In this document: positions 1 through 8,332 of the stretch, piece after piece
Layout: each line of letters starts with the position of its first letter
How positions within the stretch are numbered: position 1 is the first letter of the stretch
Source of the DNA: Bryobacterales bacterium
GTDB taxonomy: Bacteria > Acidobacteriota > Terriglobia > Bryobacterales > Bryobacteraceae
DNA length: 39,469 nucleotides
Direction of reading: 5' to 3'
NCBI GenBank assembly: GCA_003170915.1
Contig: PMYB01000101.1
Location: 1 to 39,469 of the forward strand
The notes under the pieces: model-generated
Seen by the model: the letters and a program-made list of their open reading frames with translations, nothing else
Told to the model about the DNA's origin: nothing
Database searches by the model: none
Position numbers and translations under genes: made by a program

Positions 1-2993
1 ATCTGGCAGCGGCGCGCGCTCGAGCCGTAGGGGTAGCCGTCGGCGGCGATGGGCGCGCCCACTCCCGGCGCGGGCTTCACCACGCCGGTGGTCACGGTAT
101 ACGCCAGCGTGTTGATCGCGGTGGTGTATTGGTTGTTGAGCACATTGAATGCCTCGAAGATCAGCATTCCCTTCACACGGTCGGTGAAGGGCAGCGTGCG
201 CGTCAGGCGCCCGTTCACGGTGTACTGGTTGGACCCGGTGCTCAGGGTGCCCACTCCCTCGAACGGCGCCCGGTTCCACCCTCCCGACGCGTTCAGCGAG
301 TTGGTGTACGTCATGGTGATGCCGGAAAACTGCTGCGCGCCGGCGATCAGCACCGGCGTCCGGTGTTGTGGAGAAGCCAGCGTGGCGATCCCCGAAACCT
401 CCCATCCGTTCAGCAGGAAACGCGCGAAGGGGGAATTGCTCTTGATCACCGTGGGCTGCCACAGCCAGTTCACGGTCCCCCGGTGCCGCTGGTCCGCCGC
501 CGAGTCGCCTCGGTCGCCGCTCGAGTCGCCCGGGGTGGTGTTCGCAGGCACCCCCGGAACCACCGGCGTTCCGTTCACATCGTCGATGGAGTGCGACCAG
601 GTGTAAGACGCCTGCACGCCGAGCGTGCGCGCCACTTGCTTGCGCAACTGAACCGCTACGGCGTCATACCAGGACGATCCGCCGTTCGTGAACTGGAAAA
701 CGTGCGCCTTGGTCCCATCGTTCCTGACGGTATAGACGTTGGTGGCGAAAGTGCTGGTCGGCTGGTTGCTGGCATTGTCGATGGTGTACGTTTCAGTCGT
801 GACTGGAGCGACCAGATTGAGGTCCGTGGCGCTCCACAACTTGAACCCCCGGATGTTAGTCAAGTTGACGGTCAGGTCCGTGTCCTTGGTCAATCGCCTC
901 TCGAGCGCCGCGGTGGCCTGTTGGGTGTAGGGCTGGCGGAATTTGGACTCGGCGAACATGATGTTGGTCACGCCGTTCGGGAGGGTGGCGGTGGGCGCAA
1001 ACACCTTGGGGAAAACCAGTGCGCCGGACTGATTCGGATTCACCACTATGTTGGTCTGGTATACGCCATTGCCGAGAAACAGCGCATCCACCACCTGGCC
1101 CGTGAAGGGAGCGTAATACCAGCCGTAGCTGGCGCGAAAGGCCGTGCGGGGGCTGAACAGATAGGCGAGGCTGGCACGCGGAGTAAGGTTCAGGGTGCGC
1201 GACGGAATGGTGCTCGTATTGTAATAGACGGTGTTGGTAGCGGCCTCCGTGGGTTGGGACGTTTTCGTTTTTTCCCAGACCAAACCGCCGCTAATCGTCA
1301 GGTTCCGCGTGGCCTTCCAGGTATCCTGGACGTACACATGGGCCTCCCTCGTGCGCAACGAACGGATGGGATTTCCCAAGGTCTGCGTGAACAGCGAGTA
1401 GTTCCTCGAATTGACCGTGACCAGGTCCTGCGCAAAGGCCGTCAGCGACGAATAAAAGTAGGTGCCGGTGGAGTTGGCAAGTTCGTTGATCGAGTCGCGG
1501 GTCTGCGACACGTCGAAGCCCAGCTTCAAGGAGTGCGAGAGCGTCGTCAGGCTGAAGTTGTCCACCAACTGGTACCGCCGTTCCGTGACGGCGGTGGGGT
1601 ACGGATGGGTGGCGCCGAGCGTCACTCCCGCCACGTCGATACCCACGTTGCCGGTAGACAGGTTGCTTTGCGAAGCGGGGTCGGAGAAGCGGTCCTGGAA
1701 CATGCCGAAGCGCGCTTCATTGATGGCCGCCGCACTCGGCGCGTGGATCCAGGATGCCCGCCCGTAGCGCACATCGTCCGTCGAATTGCCGATGCCCAGC
1801 AGTCCGCCATCGGGGGCCACGTTCCCGGTCTGCGCGCCCTGGGGGAAGCGCGAATTCATGGCGTTGGCCTCCACTCCGAAGGTATTGCGGTCGCTGCGGC
1901 GGTAATCCATCTTCGCCAGCCCGGTTTCCAAGCGTTGCGACAACGGCGCCACCACGTTCATTTGCGGCTGGATGAATTTGATTGCGGCGGCGCACACCGT
2001 GGCGGTCGCTTTGCAATTCGACGACAGAACGGAGGAGCCCGTGGAATCCGCGATCATGGGGCTGGTGATGCGGTTCATGTCCTCGAAATTGCCTGTCAGA
2101 AGTTCGGCATTCAGGAAGAAGAAAACCTTGCCGGGGACAACCGGCCCGCCCACGCTGCCGCCCTCCTGGTTCTGCTTTTGGAACAGGCTCCGTCCCAGCG
2201 CGTACCGCTCGGCCGAGCTCAGCGTGGGCTTGGCGAAATATCCATACCCGGCGCCGTGAAAACTGTTGGAGCCGCTTCTGGTCGCGGTGTTGACGGTTCC
2301 TCCCATGTACCGCCCGAATTCGGGCGAGGCATCGGTGACCAGCACCTGCACTTCTTCCACGGCGTCCTGCGAGATCTGGTTAGCAATCCCGGGCCTCTGC
2401 AGGAAATAATAGGTATTGGCGGTGGTGATGCCGTCGATGAGAAACGAATTGTAGAATGGCAAGCCTTGAAAGGCGATTACTCCAAGGGCGCTGTCGGTGG
2501 AAACCGTCGGCGCCATGAGCACCAGTTCATCCAAGCGGCGGTCGCTGGTGGGCAACCCGTCGATCTGCGGCCGGCCGATCAATGTGGAAACGCCGACCCT
2601 GGTATCGTCCACCGGAGCCAATGCCCTGGCGGGGTCCACATCGGGAATGGAGCCTCCCTCCGCTTGCATCATGACGGTGAAGTTCAGTATCTGCCCGATG
2701 GAGACATCGAAGACGGTGGATTTCCAGTCCACGAATCCCTTCCTCGTCACTTTCAGGCTGTACCCTTTCGCGGTCACGAGCGAGGGCGCGTCGAAGGTGC
2801 CGTCGTCGGTCGACATCATGCTGCGCCGGATGCCCATGGATTCGTTCGAGAGGAGCACCGTGCTGTCGGGTATGCCTTCGCCGTTGGCGTCGCGCACGGT
2901 TCCGGTGACTGCGCCATATCCCGCCACCGATTGTGCATACACGCCCGTGGCACAGACCACCGCGAGCAGAAAGAGGCCAAATGTTGTTTTCAT
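1..2993 (-). CDS. Oar-like TonB-dependent receptor, 3' end cut by window
   Basis: Outer-membrane beta-barrel receptor, probably for import or adhesion of an oligomeric substrate; the ligand cannot be told from sequence. It starts at ATG 2993 with a Sec signal peptide (MKTTFGLFLLAVVCATGVYA, cleavage near residue 21). Residues about 25-105 form a carboxypeptidase-regulatory-like beta-sandwich (GTVRDANGEGIPDSTVLL). A plug-like region follows (FLIDGITTANTYY, then VEEVQVL and GRYMGGTVN), then a long barrel rich in alternating polar and aromatic strands. The frame is open to position 1. The last visible residues (YPYGSSARRCQ) resemble the usual ending of this acidobacterial family, so only a short C-terminal strand is probably missing. 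The start lies 6 nt after the recJ stop, so it is likely co-transcribed. Architecture is confident; substrate is unknown. Confidence 0.85.
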   Translation of the reverse strand, partial: MKTTFGLFLLAVVCATGVYAQSVAGYGAVTGTVRDANGEGIPDSTVLLSNESMGIRRSMMSTDDGTFDAPSLVTAKGYSLKVTRKGFVDWKSTVFDVSIGQILNFTVMMQAEGGSIPDVDPARALAPVDDTRVGVSTLIGRPQIDGLPTSDRRLDELVLMAPTVSTDSALGVIAFQGLPFYNSFLIDGITTANTYYFLQRPGIANQISQDAVEEVQVLVTDASPEFGRYMGGTVNTATRSGSNSFHGAGYGYFAKPTLSSAERYALGRSLFQKQNQEGGSVGGPVVPGKVFFFLNAELLTGNFEDMNRITSPMIADSTGSSVLSSNCKATATVCAAAIKFIQPQMNVVAPLSQRLETGLAKMDYRRSDRNTFGVEANAMNSRFPQGAQTGNVAPDGGLLGIGNSTDDVRYGRASWIHAPSAAAINEARFGMFQDRFSDPASQSNLSTGNVGIDVAGVTLGATHPYPTAVTERRYQLVDNFSLTTLSHSLKLGFDVSQTRDSINELANSTGTYFYSSLTAFAQDLVTVNSRNYSLFTQTLGNPIRSLRTREAHVYVQDTWKATRNLTISGGLVWEKTKTSQPTEAATNTVYYNTSTIPSRTLNLTPRASLAYLFSPRTAFRASYGWYYAPFTGQVVDALFLGNGVYQTNIVVNPNQSGALVFPKVFAPTATLPNGVTNIMFAESKFRQPYTQQATAALERRLTKDTDLTVNLTNIRGFKLWSATDLNLVAPVTTETYTIDNASNQPTSTFATNVYTVRNDGTKAHVFQFTNGGSSWYDAVAVQLRKQVARTLGVQASYTWSHSIDDVNGTPVVPGVPANTTPGDSSGDRGDSAADQRHRGTVNWLWQPTVIKSNSPFARFLLNGWEVSGIATLASPQHRTPVLIAGAQQFSGITMTYTNSLNASGGWNRAPFEGVGTLSTGSNQYTVNGRLTRTLPFTDRVKGMLIFEAFNVLNNQYTTAINTLAYTVTTGVVKPAPGVGAPIAADGYPYGSSARRCQ

Positions 2994-2999
2994 GCGTTT

Positions 3000-4745
3000 C
3001 TAAACTCTAAAAGTACGATTGTAATCCTTCGCGGTTCGAACATCGCGCAGCACAGCCGCCCAGCCGGGATAGCCGCGCGCGGCCGAATAGGCGTCTTCCT
3101 CCAGTGTAAACGTTATGTCCACGCGCGCGCCGGGCGGCATCTCGCCCGCCCGTTCGGCGAAGTTCCAGGCCTTCAGCGGCAGCGCGCGGCCGTTCTGGCG
3201 CACCATCACCCGCAGGTGCTTCTCCTTCATGACCACGGGCTGCGCGGCGACTTCCACATCCAGGGCGGCCAGGAGCGGCGGGGGATTGCCGTGACCGAAG
3301 GGCGCCAGTGCGAGAACTTCCTGGACGCCGGGGTCTGTGATGTCGCCGAACTCGATCACGGCGTCCACATCCATCCGCGGCAGGAAATCCTCGGGAGACA
3401 GGCGCGCGGCGGCGTAGGCATTGAAGCGCTCGCGGAATTCGCCCACGCGCGCGGCTTCGAGCGTGACGCCGGCGGCGTGCTGGTGGCCCCCGAAGCGTAC
3501 GAAAAGGTCGGGCATGGCTTCCATGGCTTCTAGCAAGTGGAATGCCGGAATGCTGCGGCCGGATCCCTGCGCCAGGCCATCCTCGGGGTTGCGGCCGATC
3601 ACAAACACCGGGCGGTGGAGGCGCTCGACCAGCCGCGACGCGACGATGCCGAGCACGCCGCGGTGCCAGTTCTCGCCATAGTAGACCAGGGCGGCGGACG
3701 ATTCGTCCACTGCCAGGCGCTCGCAGGTGTCGCGGATCTCGTCCTCCACCTGCCGGCGCTCGGCGTTCTGCCCGTCGAGCTGTTGCGCCAGCTCGCGGGC
3801 GCGCGCCGGGTCGCCGGTGAGGAACAATTCGATCGCCGCCATGGCGGTATCCATGCGGCCCGCTGCATTCAGGCGCGGCGCAATCTGAAACGCCACCTGT
3901 CGGGCTGTCGGCACAGTGTTGCCAGTAAAGCCCGCGACGTCCAGCAGCGCGCGCAGGCCGGCGTTGCGGACGGCGCGAAGATCGTCGAGCCCGTGTTTGA
4001 CCATGACGCGGTTCTCGCCGGTGAGCGGCACCACGTCGGCCACCGTGGCGATGGCCACCAGCTTGAGAAACGATTCGCAAACGCGCCGCGTCTTCTCCGG
4101 CGTCCATGGCAGCGTGGCCAGCAGCGCCTGCGCAAGCTTGAACGCCACGCCGGCGCCGCACAGATTCTTGTCGGGATACGGGCAGTCGGGCCGGTTGGGG
4201 TTGAGCACGGCCAGCGCGGGAGGCAATTCTGTCTCAGGCAAGTGATGGTCGGTGACGATCACGTCGACACCCAGCTCGCCGGCGCGGCGCACCACTTCGG
4301 CGGCGCGAATTCCGGTGTCCACGCTCACGATGAGCTTCACCCCTTCGGCGGCGGCCGTCTCCACCACTTCGGGACGCATGCCATAGCCGTCCTTGAGGCG
4401 GTGTGGAACGTAGTAACTGCTGGCGCCGCCGGCTAGCTCGATGGCCTTGGTCAGAAGCACCACCGAGGTGGTTCCATCCACATCGTAATCGCCGTAGATC
4501 AGCGTCTTCTGGCCGTCGCGGATGGCTTCCCGCAGGCGCGCGACGGCCCGCGGCATGTCGCGCATGGTAAGCGGGTCGTGGAGGTCGTCGAGCGAAGGCT
4601 GGAGAAAGCGGCGCGCGGCGGCGGGGTCGCCGAGTCCGCGGTGGACCAGAATTCCGGCGGCGGGGGCGGCGATGCGGAGGGCGGATACAAGCGCCTCAAC
4701 GTCGCGCGGATCGGGGCTGGGAAGTAGCCAGCGGGAATGGGTCAC
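3000..4745 (-). CDS. recJ: Single-stranded-DNA-specific exonuclease RecJ
   Basis: Degrades single-stranded DNA 5' to 3' in recombination and repair, in the cytoplasm. The 581-residue product has the DHH-phosphoesterase motifs in order: YGDYDVDG at 84-91, SVDTG at 141-145 and TDHH at 165-168, which supply the metal-binding aspartates and histidines. A C-terminal DHHA1 segment contains GGHQHAAG, followed by an OB-like tail. Length matches typical RecJ. The GTG start at 4745 shares one base with the TAG stop of the upstream 164-residue gene (TAGTG), which implies translational coupling. Its place between microcompartment genes and an outer-membrane receptor gene is unusual for a repair gene. Confidence 0.95.
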   Translation of the reverse strand: MTHSRWLLPSPDPRDVEALVSALRIAAPAAGILVHRGLGDPAAARRFLQPSLDDLHDPLTMRDMPRAVARLREAIRDGQKTLIYGDYDVDGTTSVVLLTKAIELAGGASSYYVPHRLKDGYGMRPEVVETAAAEGVKLIVSVDTGIRAAEVVRRAGELGVDVIVTDHHLPETELPPALAVLNPNRPDCPYPDKNLCGAGVAFKLAQALLATLPWTPEKTRRVCESFLKLVAIATVADVVPLTGENRVMVKHGLDDLRAVRNAGLRALLDVAGFTGNTVPTARQVAFQIAPRLNAAGRMDTAMAAIELFLTGDPARARELAQQLDGQNAERRQVEDEIRDTCERLAVDESSAALVYYGENWHRGVLGIVASRLVERLHRPVFVIGRNPEDGLAQGSGRSIPAFHLLEAMEAMPDLFVRFGGHQHAAGVTLEAARVGEFRERFNAYAAARLSPEDFLPRMDVDAVIEFGDITDPGVQEVLALAPFGHGNPPPLLAALDVEVAAQPVVMKEKHLRVMVRQNGRALPLKAWNFAERAGEMPPGARVDITFTLEEDAYSAARGYPGWAAVLRDVRTAKDYNRTFRV

Positions 4746-5239
4746 TAGTTCTTGGAGAAGTAGCCGCCGAGGGAGTCGCCCTCGTGCAGGTCTTCGTCAT
4801 CGGCCATCCGCGATACGATCTCGTCCTCGACGCCGAGGAAGTCTTCGTACCAGTCGGGCTGCGCTTCGTAGACGTAGAGGCGGGAATGGTGATCGAACGC
4901 CAGATCGAGAGAGCAGGTGACGCCTTCGAAGATGCGCAACTCGCGCAGGCGCGACTCGTAATCGCGGCGCTCTTCGCGGGTGAGATCGCAGTCGTCGAGC
5001 TGCGCCAGAAGATCGTCGATGTCGGCGGCTTCAAACTCGCGAGTGGCGTACACCACGAGGTTGATTCCGGCCTTGCGGGCGACCTCCAAAAACATCCGGA
5101 AGTCGGGGTGGCGCTCGGTATCCCAGAGGACCACGGGCGGAGCTTCCAGACCCCCGGGATGGCCGTGGAAGACGGCGAATCCGGCCGAATCGAGATACTC
5201 CAGGACTTCCTGCTTCAGTGTGTCGAGATTCAAATCCAC
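4745..5239 (-). CDS. Conserved-looking hypothetical protein, 164 aa
   Basis: I do not recognise a family. The protein is acidic and soluble, with no signal peptide or membrane helix. The N-terminal part looks alpha/beta (MDLNLDTLKQEVLEYL helix, then AGFAVFHG and PPVVLWDT strands, then AGINLVVYATREF), followed by a charged helical segment (LTREERRDYESRLRELR) and a C-terminal aromatic and acidic stretch (YVYEAQPDWYEDFLG). The GTG start at 5239 is supported by a GAGG Shine-Dalgarno about 7 nt upstream. It follows the EutQ-like module after 9 nt and overlaps the recJ start by one base, so it belongs to the same transcript. A role in sensing or in modulating RecJ is possible but unsupported. Confidence 0.75.
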   Translation of the reverse strand: MDLNLDTLKQEVLEYLDSAGFAVFHGHPGGLEAPPVVLWDTERHPDFRMFLEVARKAGINLVVYATREFEAADIDDLLAQLDDCDLTREERRDYESRLRELRIFEGVTCSLDLAFDHHSRLYVYEAQPDWYEDFLGVEDEIVSRMADDEDLHEGDSLGGYFSKN

Positions 5240-5248
5240 GTAAATGCC

Positions 5249-5443
5249 TCAACCCTGAGCCAGCACCAGAATGTCGGAGGGGCCGGCCAGGTCGCGGGCG
5301 GACGGCGTAACGATCGTCTTCGGCCCGATGTAAATCTTGCGGTTCTCTTGGATGGCGGCGCGCACGTCGGCCTCCGCTACAAAATCCACCGGCTTGGGTG
5401 GAGGCGCGGGTTGCGACGGTGCCTCCGGCACCGGCGCGGGCAA
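5249..5443 (-). CDS. Short EutQ/EutT-like microcompartment-associated module
   Basis: Encodes a Pro/Ala-rich linker followed by a compact module (DVRAAIQENRKIYIG, then IVTPSARDL). From memory this resembles the N-terminal segment of EutQ and cobalamin adenosyltransferase (EutT) type proteins, where a TP-x-AR motif is conserved. It is not a full enzyme. Start choice is unclear: TTG 5443 has no Shine-Dalgarno, GTG 5431 has a distant AGGG, and the frame is open back to 5482, directly after the TGA of the aldehyde dehydrogenase in the same reading frame. It may therefore be a separate small protein, a readthrough extension of the dehydrogenase, or the remnant of a former fusion. The stop is TGA at 5249-5251. 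Confidence 0.5.
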   Translation of the reverse strand: MPAPVPEAPSQPAPPPKPVDFVAEADVRAAIQENRKIYIGPKTIVTPSARDLAGPSDILVLAQG

Positions 5444-5482
5444 CCCTACGGGACAAGACGCAACCGCGCCTGAACCCGTCAG

Positions 5483-7183
5483 TCAGCCAAATTCACTCTT
5501 GGAGCCGGAAGCGCCGCGGCGGGCCAGGAAGCGGTCCACAACTTGGGCCGTAACGTTCGGCACCACGGAAGACGAGACCACGGGCGGCGCCGCAACCGGA
5601 ACCCGGCGGGAAGCCAGATACCGGTCCACAATATTCGAGACCACGGAAGACACCGGCTGGGGGGCCGGCGCGGCGGGGTGCCCACTGGGCCCGATTCCGC
5701 GGGACGCCAGATACCGCTCGACGGCGGCGGCCACGGCACTGCGCTCAATCGGGCCGGGGACGGAGGCGGGCGAACCCGCCGTGGCGCCCGGCGCGGCGTT
5801 GTAATCGATCGGCATCTCGAACGCCTCCTGCGGCTGCCGCACGGTGTAGGCCAGCCGCTTGATGTTAATCAGGTTCTGGGGGCCGATGTTGTCGGAGGTG
5901 ATGTTCCCCGCCACAGCGCCGCACCCCATCGTCATCGAAGGAAAGATATTGGTGGTGATGCCGGTGGAGCCTTCTGGCGAGGGCGTGTTCACGAGCACGC
6001 GCATGGCCGGCATGCGCATGGCGTATTGCCGCGTGCGCTGGTCGTTCTTCGAGTGGATCACGGCGGTGTGGCCCATGCCGCCGAACTTCAGCAGCGCGAA
6101 GCAGGTGTCCAGGGCCGCGTTGAAGTCCTTGACGAAGTAGAGCGAGAGCACCGGCGAGAGCTTTTCGGCGGAGAGCGGATACTGCTTCCCGACGCCCTCG
6201 AGCTCGGCGCAGACGATGGAGGTATCCGGCGGCACTTCGAAACCCGCCATCTTGGCGATGGTGGCGGCGGACTGGCCAACGCACTGCGGATTCACCGTCC
6301 AGTTCGGCATGATGAGCAGCTTGCCGAGCGCCTGCTTCTGGGCTTCGTTGGCAATGTAGGCCTTGTTGGCTTTCAGCAGCTCGAGAATCCTGTCGCGCAG
6401 CGGGGCTTCCGCCACGATGGCCTGCTCGCTCGAGCAGACCGTGCCGTAATCGAAAGACTTGCCGGCGACGACCTTGGCGACCGCTTCTTCCAGATCGGCC
6501 GAGGTATCGATCAGCACCGGAACGTTGCCGGGGCCCACGCCGAAGGCCGGCTTGCCGCTGGAATAGGCGGCTTTCACGATGCCCGCGCCGCCGGTGGCAA
6601 GAATCACGCCGGTGCGCTCGTGCCGCATGAGCGCGTTGGTGGCTTCGAGCGTGGCGTTATCGACGCACTGGATGATGCCCTCGGGAGCGCCGGCTTCCAC
6701 GGCCGCCTGGTACAGGATTGCCGCCGTGTAGCAGGTGCACTGGTGCGCGCGAGGATGCGGGCTGAGCACAATGGCGTTCCCCGCTTTGAGCGAAATCAGG
6801 ATTTTGTAAATAGCCGTGGAGGTGGGATTGGTGGTGGGCAGGATGGCCGCCACCACGCCCATGGGAACGCCCATCTCCACCATTTTTTCTTCCGGCAGCT
6901 CGCGCAAAAGGCCGACGGTTTTCATGCCGCGCATACGGCGCGGCAGGAGGTCGGCGCACAGCAGATTCTTGACGTACTTATCCTTGGCGTTGCCGTAGCC
7001 CGTCTCTTCGACAGCCATGTCGGCGAGGCGCTTGGCATTGGCGCGCGCAACGGCCCCCATGCGCTCGACGACGGCGTCGATCCGCTCCTGGGAAAAGGTG
7101 CGATATTCGAGCCAGGCGGAATAGGCCTTCTCGACCTTGGTGCGGACCTCTTGGATCGAGAGAAGGTCTTTGTCCTCGATCAT
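5483..7183 (-). CDS. Microcompartment-type acylating aldehyde dehydrogenase with triple C-terminal targeting repeats
   Basis: Probably oxidises a short-chain aldehyde to acyl-CoA with NAD inside a bacterial microcompartment, like PduP/EutE. The 566-residue product opens with a PduP/EutE-like segment ([14 protein letters not shown]), carries the catalytic-cysteine region [12 protein letters not shown], and has Asn-rich loops near ILPTTNPTS. The catalytic domain ends near residue 460. After it comes a Pro/Ala/Ser tail holding three amphipathic helices at about 482-497 ([15 protein letters not shown]), 512-528 ([15 protein letters not shown]) and 542-558 ([15 protein letters not shown]). Short helices on flexible linkers are typical encapsulation peptides; three in tandem is unusual. 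ATG 7183 lies 6 nt after the shell-protein stop. The TGA at 5483-5485 is followed by C. Substrate chain length cannot be read from sequence. Confidence 0.92.
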   Translation of the reverse strand: MIEDKDLLSIQEVRTKVEKAYSAWLEYRTFSQERIDAVVERMGAVARANAKRLADMAVEETGYGNAKDKYVKNLLCADLLPRRMRGMKTVGLLRELPEEKMVEMGVPMGVVAAILPTTNPTSTAIYKILISLKAGNAIVLSPHPRAHQCTCYTAAILYQAAVEAGAPEGIIQCVDNATLEATNALMRHERTGVILATGGAGIVKAAYSSGKPAFGVGPGNVPVLIDTSADLEEAVAKVVAGKSFDYGTVCSSEQAIVAEAPLRDRILELLKANKAYIANEAQKQALGKLLIMPNWTVNPQCVGQSAATIAKMAGFEVPPDTSIVCAELEGVGKQYPLSAEKLSPVLSLYFVKDFNAALDTCFALLKFGGMGHTAVIHSKNDQRTRQYAMRMPAMRVLVNTPSPEGSTGITTNIFPSMTMGCGAVAGNITSDNIGPQNLINIKRLAYTVRQPQEAFEMPIDYNAAPGATAGSPASVPGPIERSAVAAAVERYLASRGIGPSGHPAAPAPQPVSSVVSNIVDRYLASRRVPVAAPPVVSSSVVPNVTAQVVDRFLARRGASGSKSEFG

Positions 7184-7189
7184 CGGCCG

Positions 7190-7474
7190 TTACTTCTTGA
7201 TGCCGCCAGTGGGGAGGACCCTTTCCACCTCCTCATGCGGCCGGGGGATGACGTGGACGCTGACCAGCTCGCCGACGCGCCGGGCCGCGGCCGCACCCGC
7301 GTCCGTCGCCGCTTTCACCGCGCCAACATCGCCGCGGACCGTCACGCAGACCAGTCCGGCGCCGACGTATTCCTTGCCTTGCAGGACCACGTTGGCGGTC
7401 TTACACATGGCATCGGCGGCTTCGATGGCACCCACCAAACCCCTTGTTTCAATCAGACCGAGGGCCTCCATCAT
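7190..7474 (-). CDS. Bacterial microcompartment hexamer shell protein (BMC-H, PduA/EutM-like)
   Basis: Forms hexameric tiles of a protein shell that encloses metabolic enzymes. The 94-residue product is a single BMC domain with family-typical segments: [20 protein letters not shown] at the N-terminus, [17 protein letters not shown] in the middle and VHVIPRPH near the end. The pore loop reads YVGAGL where PduA has IGSG, so the pore is small and lined with glycine and alanine. ATG 7474 (or the adjacent ATG 7471) is chosen over upstream starts because GGAGG lies 9 nt before it and the family begins at this point. It is the first gene of the run. No pentameric (BMC-P) or trimeric shell gene is visible in the window. 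Confidence 0.95.
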   Translation of the reverse strand: MMEALGLIETRGLVGAIEAADAMCKTANVVLQGKEYVGAGLVCVTVRGDVGAVKAATDAGAAAARRVGELVSVHVIPRPHEEVERVLPTGGIKK

Positions 7475-8332
7475 TTCCACTGTCCTCCAGTTCAAGCGAA
7501 AGACCTAACGTATCACAAATCAAGTGGGAGTGAGGTGAGCGCAAAAAAAAAGGTTCCAAGTGATCCGATTTGCAGCCTTGCCCACCACCGGCATGCCCGG
7601 TACTGAACATCGCAATCGGGAGCGCTGAACGCTTCGCCTCTCCGCTCCCCAGCAACCGTTTTCTCCGGCCACCGGATCAATGCTTCCTGGCGCGTCGCAG
7701 CCTTTCTTCTCTCCCCATCGGGGCTGGTCGCCCGTAACGGCCTTTCCCTCGCCCGCAACGACTCCCGCTTGCGCGAAACCCATTCCGGGGTCAAAGGTCC
7801 CGACCTGCTACTTCGCTCCCTGCTACCTGGCTCCCCCTGCCCGTTCGGCCCTTCCACTCTGCTACCAATGCCGGTTCGCCCCGGCCTCGGCCGCTTCACC
7901 GCTTCTGGCCCGTTGCAGCTTTGCCAAATAGCCCGGCTGATGGCGCCTCCCACCTCCACTCCCCTCCGGGACTTTTACCTCCCTCGGGATCAAAGCGTTC
8001 AGCAAGATTTGCCGCCTGCCAAGCCCGCCTTCCGAATCCGCCCGCTTTCCTCTCGCTCCCCGCAGCCCGTTTTCTATCACTAGATTTCTTGGCTGCAGAT
8101 CACCGTTCCAGGTCCGCTACGTTTCCGGAGGCTTGCTGTTCCTCAAACCTCTTGGAACCTCTCCCAATATGCCCTCTCAACCGGTTTTCGTCAATCTTTT
8201 TTTGTGATTTTCGCCACCTTTTTCCTCAATATTTATTTCCTTTGTTTCTAATCGATTACAGTGAAGTTCAGGTGCATTTTTTGTGGATAAATCGAAGTCT
8301 GAAACTTCTGTTTTTGCGATACTGGAACGGCT
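7475..8332. other. 858-nt non-coding region between divergent genes
   Basis: I see no convincing gene here. Open frames on both strands lack family motifs and ribosome binding sites. The part from about 7600 to 8150 is visibly C/T-rich on the plus strand, so a transcript leading into the shell-protein gene would have a purine-rich leader. The part from about 8180 to 8320 is AT-rich with several T runs and probably holds the divergent promoters for the shell gene and the glycosyltransferase. An unusually long leader could carry regulation or a small RNA, but I recognise no known riboswitch. Confidence 0.5.
8282..8290 (-). promoter_or_regulatory. Perfect DnaA-box match
   Basis: TTATCCACA on the minus strand matches the E. 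coli DnaA-box consensus exactly. It lies in the AT-rich section about 40 nt before the GTG of the glycosyltransferase. Only this perfect copy was noticed and no dnaA, dnaN or gyrB gene is near, so a replication origin is unlikely; DnaA-linked transcription control or chance are the alternatives. Confidence 0.3.

Noticed and set aside
129-3533. 1134-codon open frame on the plus strand
   Set aside because: It lies opposite the receptor gene and part of recJ, in the codon-aligned antisense frame, and its translation is Arg/Gly/His-rich without domains. High GC explains the lack of stops.
5543-7606. 687-codon open frame on the plus strand
   Set aside because: Antisense to the aldehyde dehydrogenase and BMC-H genes, both of which have clear family motifs; composition is typical of GC-rich shadow frames.
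7513-8083. Several open frames of 70-150 codons in the leader region
   Set aside because: Low-complexity Arg/Pro/Ser-rich translations on both strands, no ribosome sites and no family motifs.
8150-8330. Chromosomal replication origin
   Set aside because: AT-rich with one perfect DnaA box, but no box cluster and no dnaA, dnaN or gyr genes nearby.
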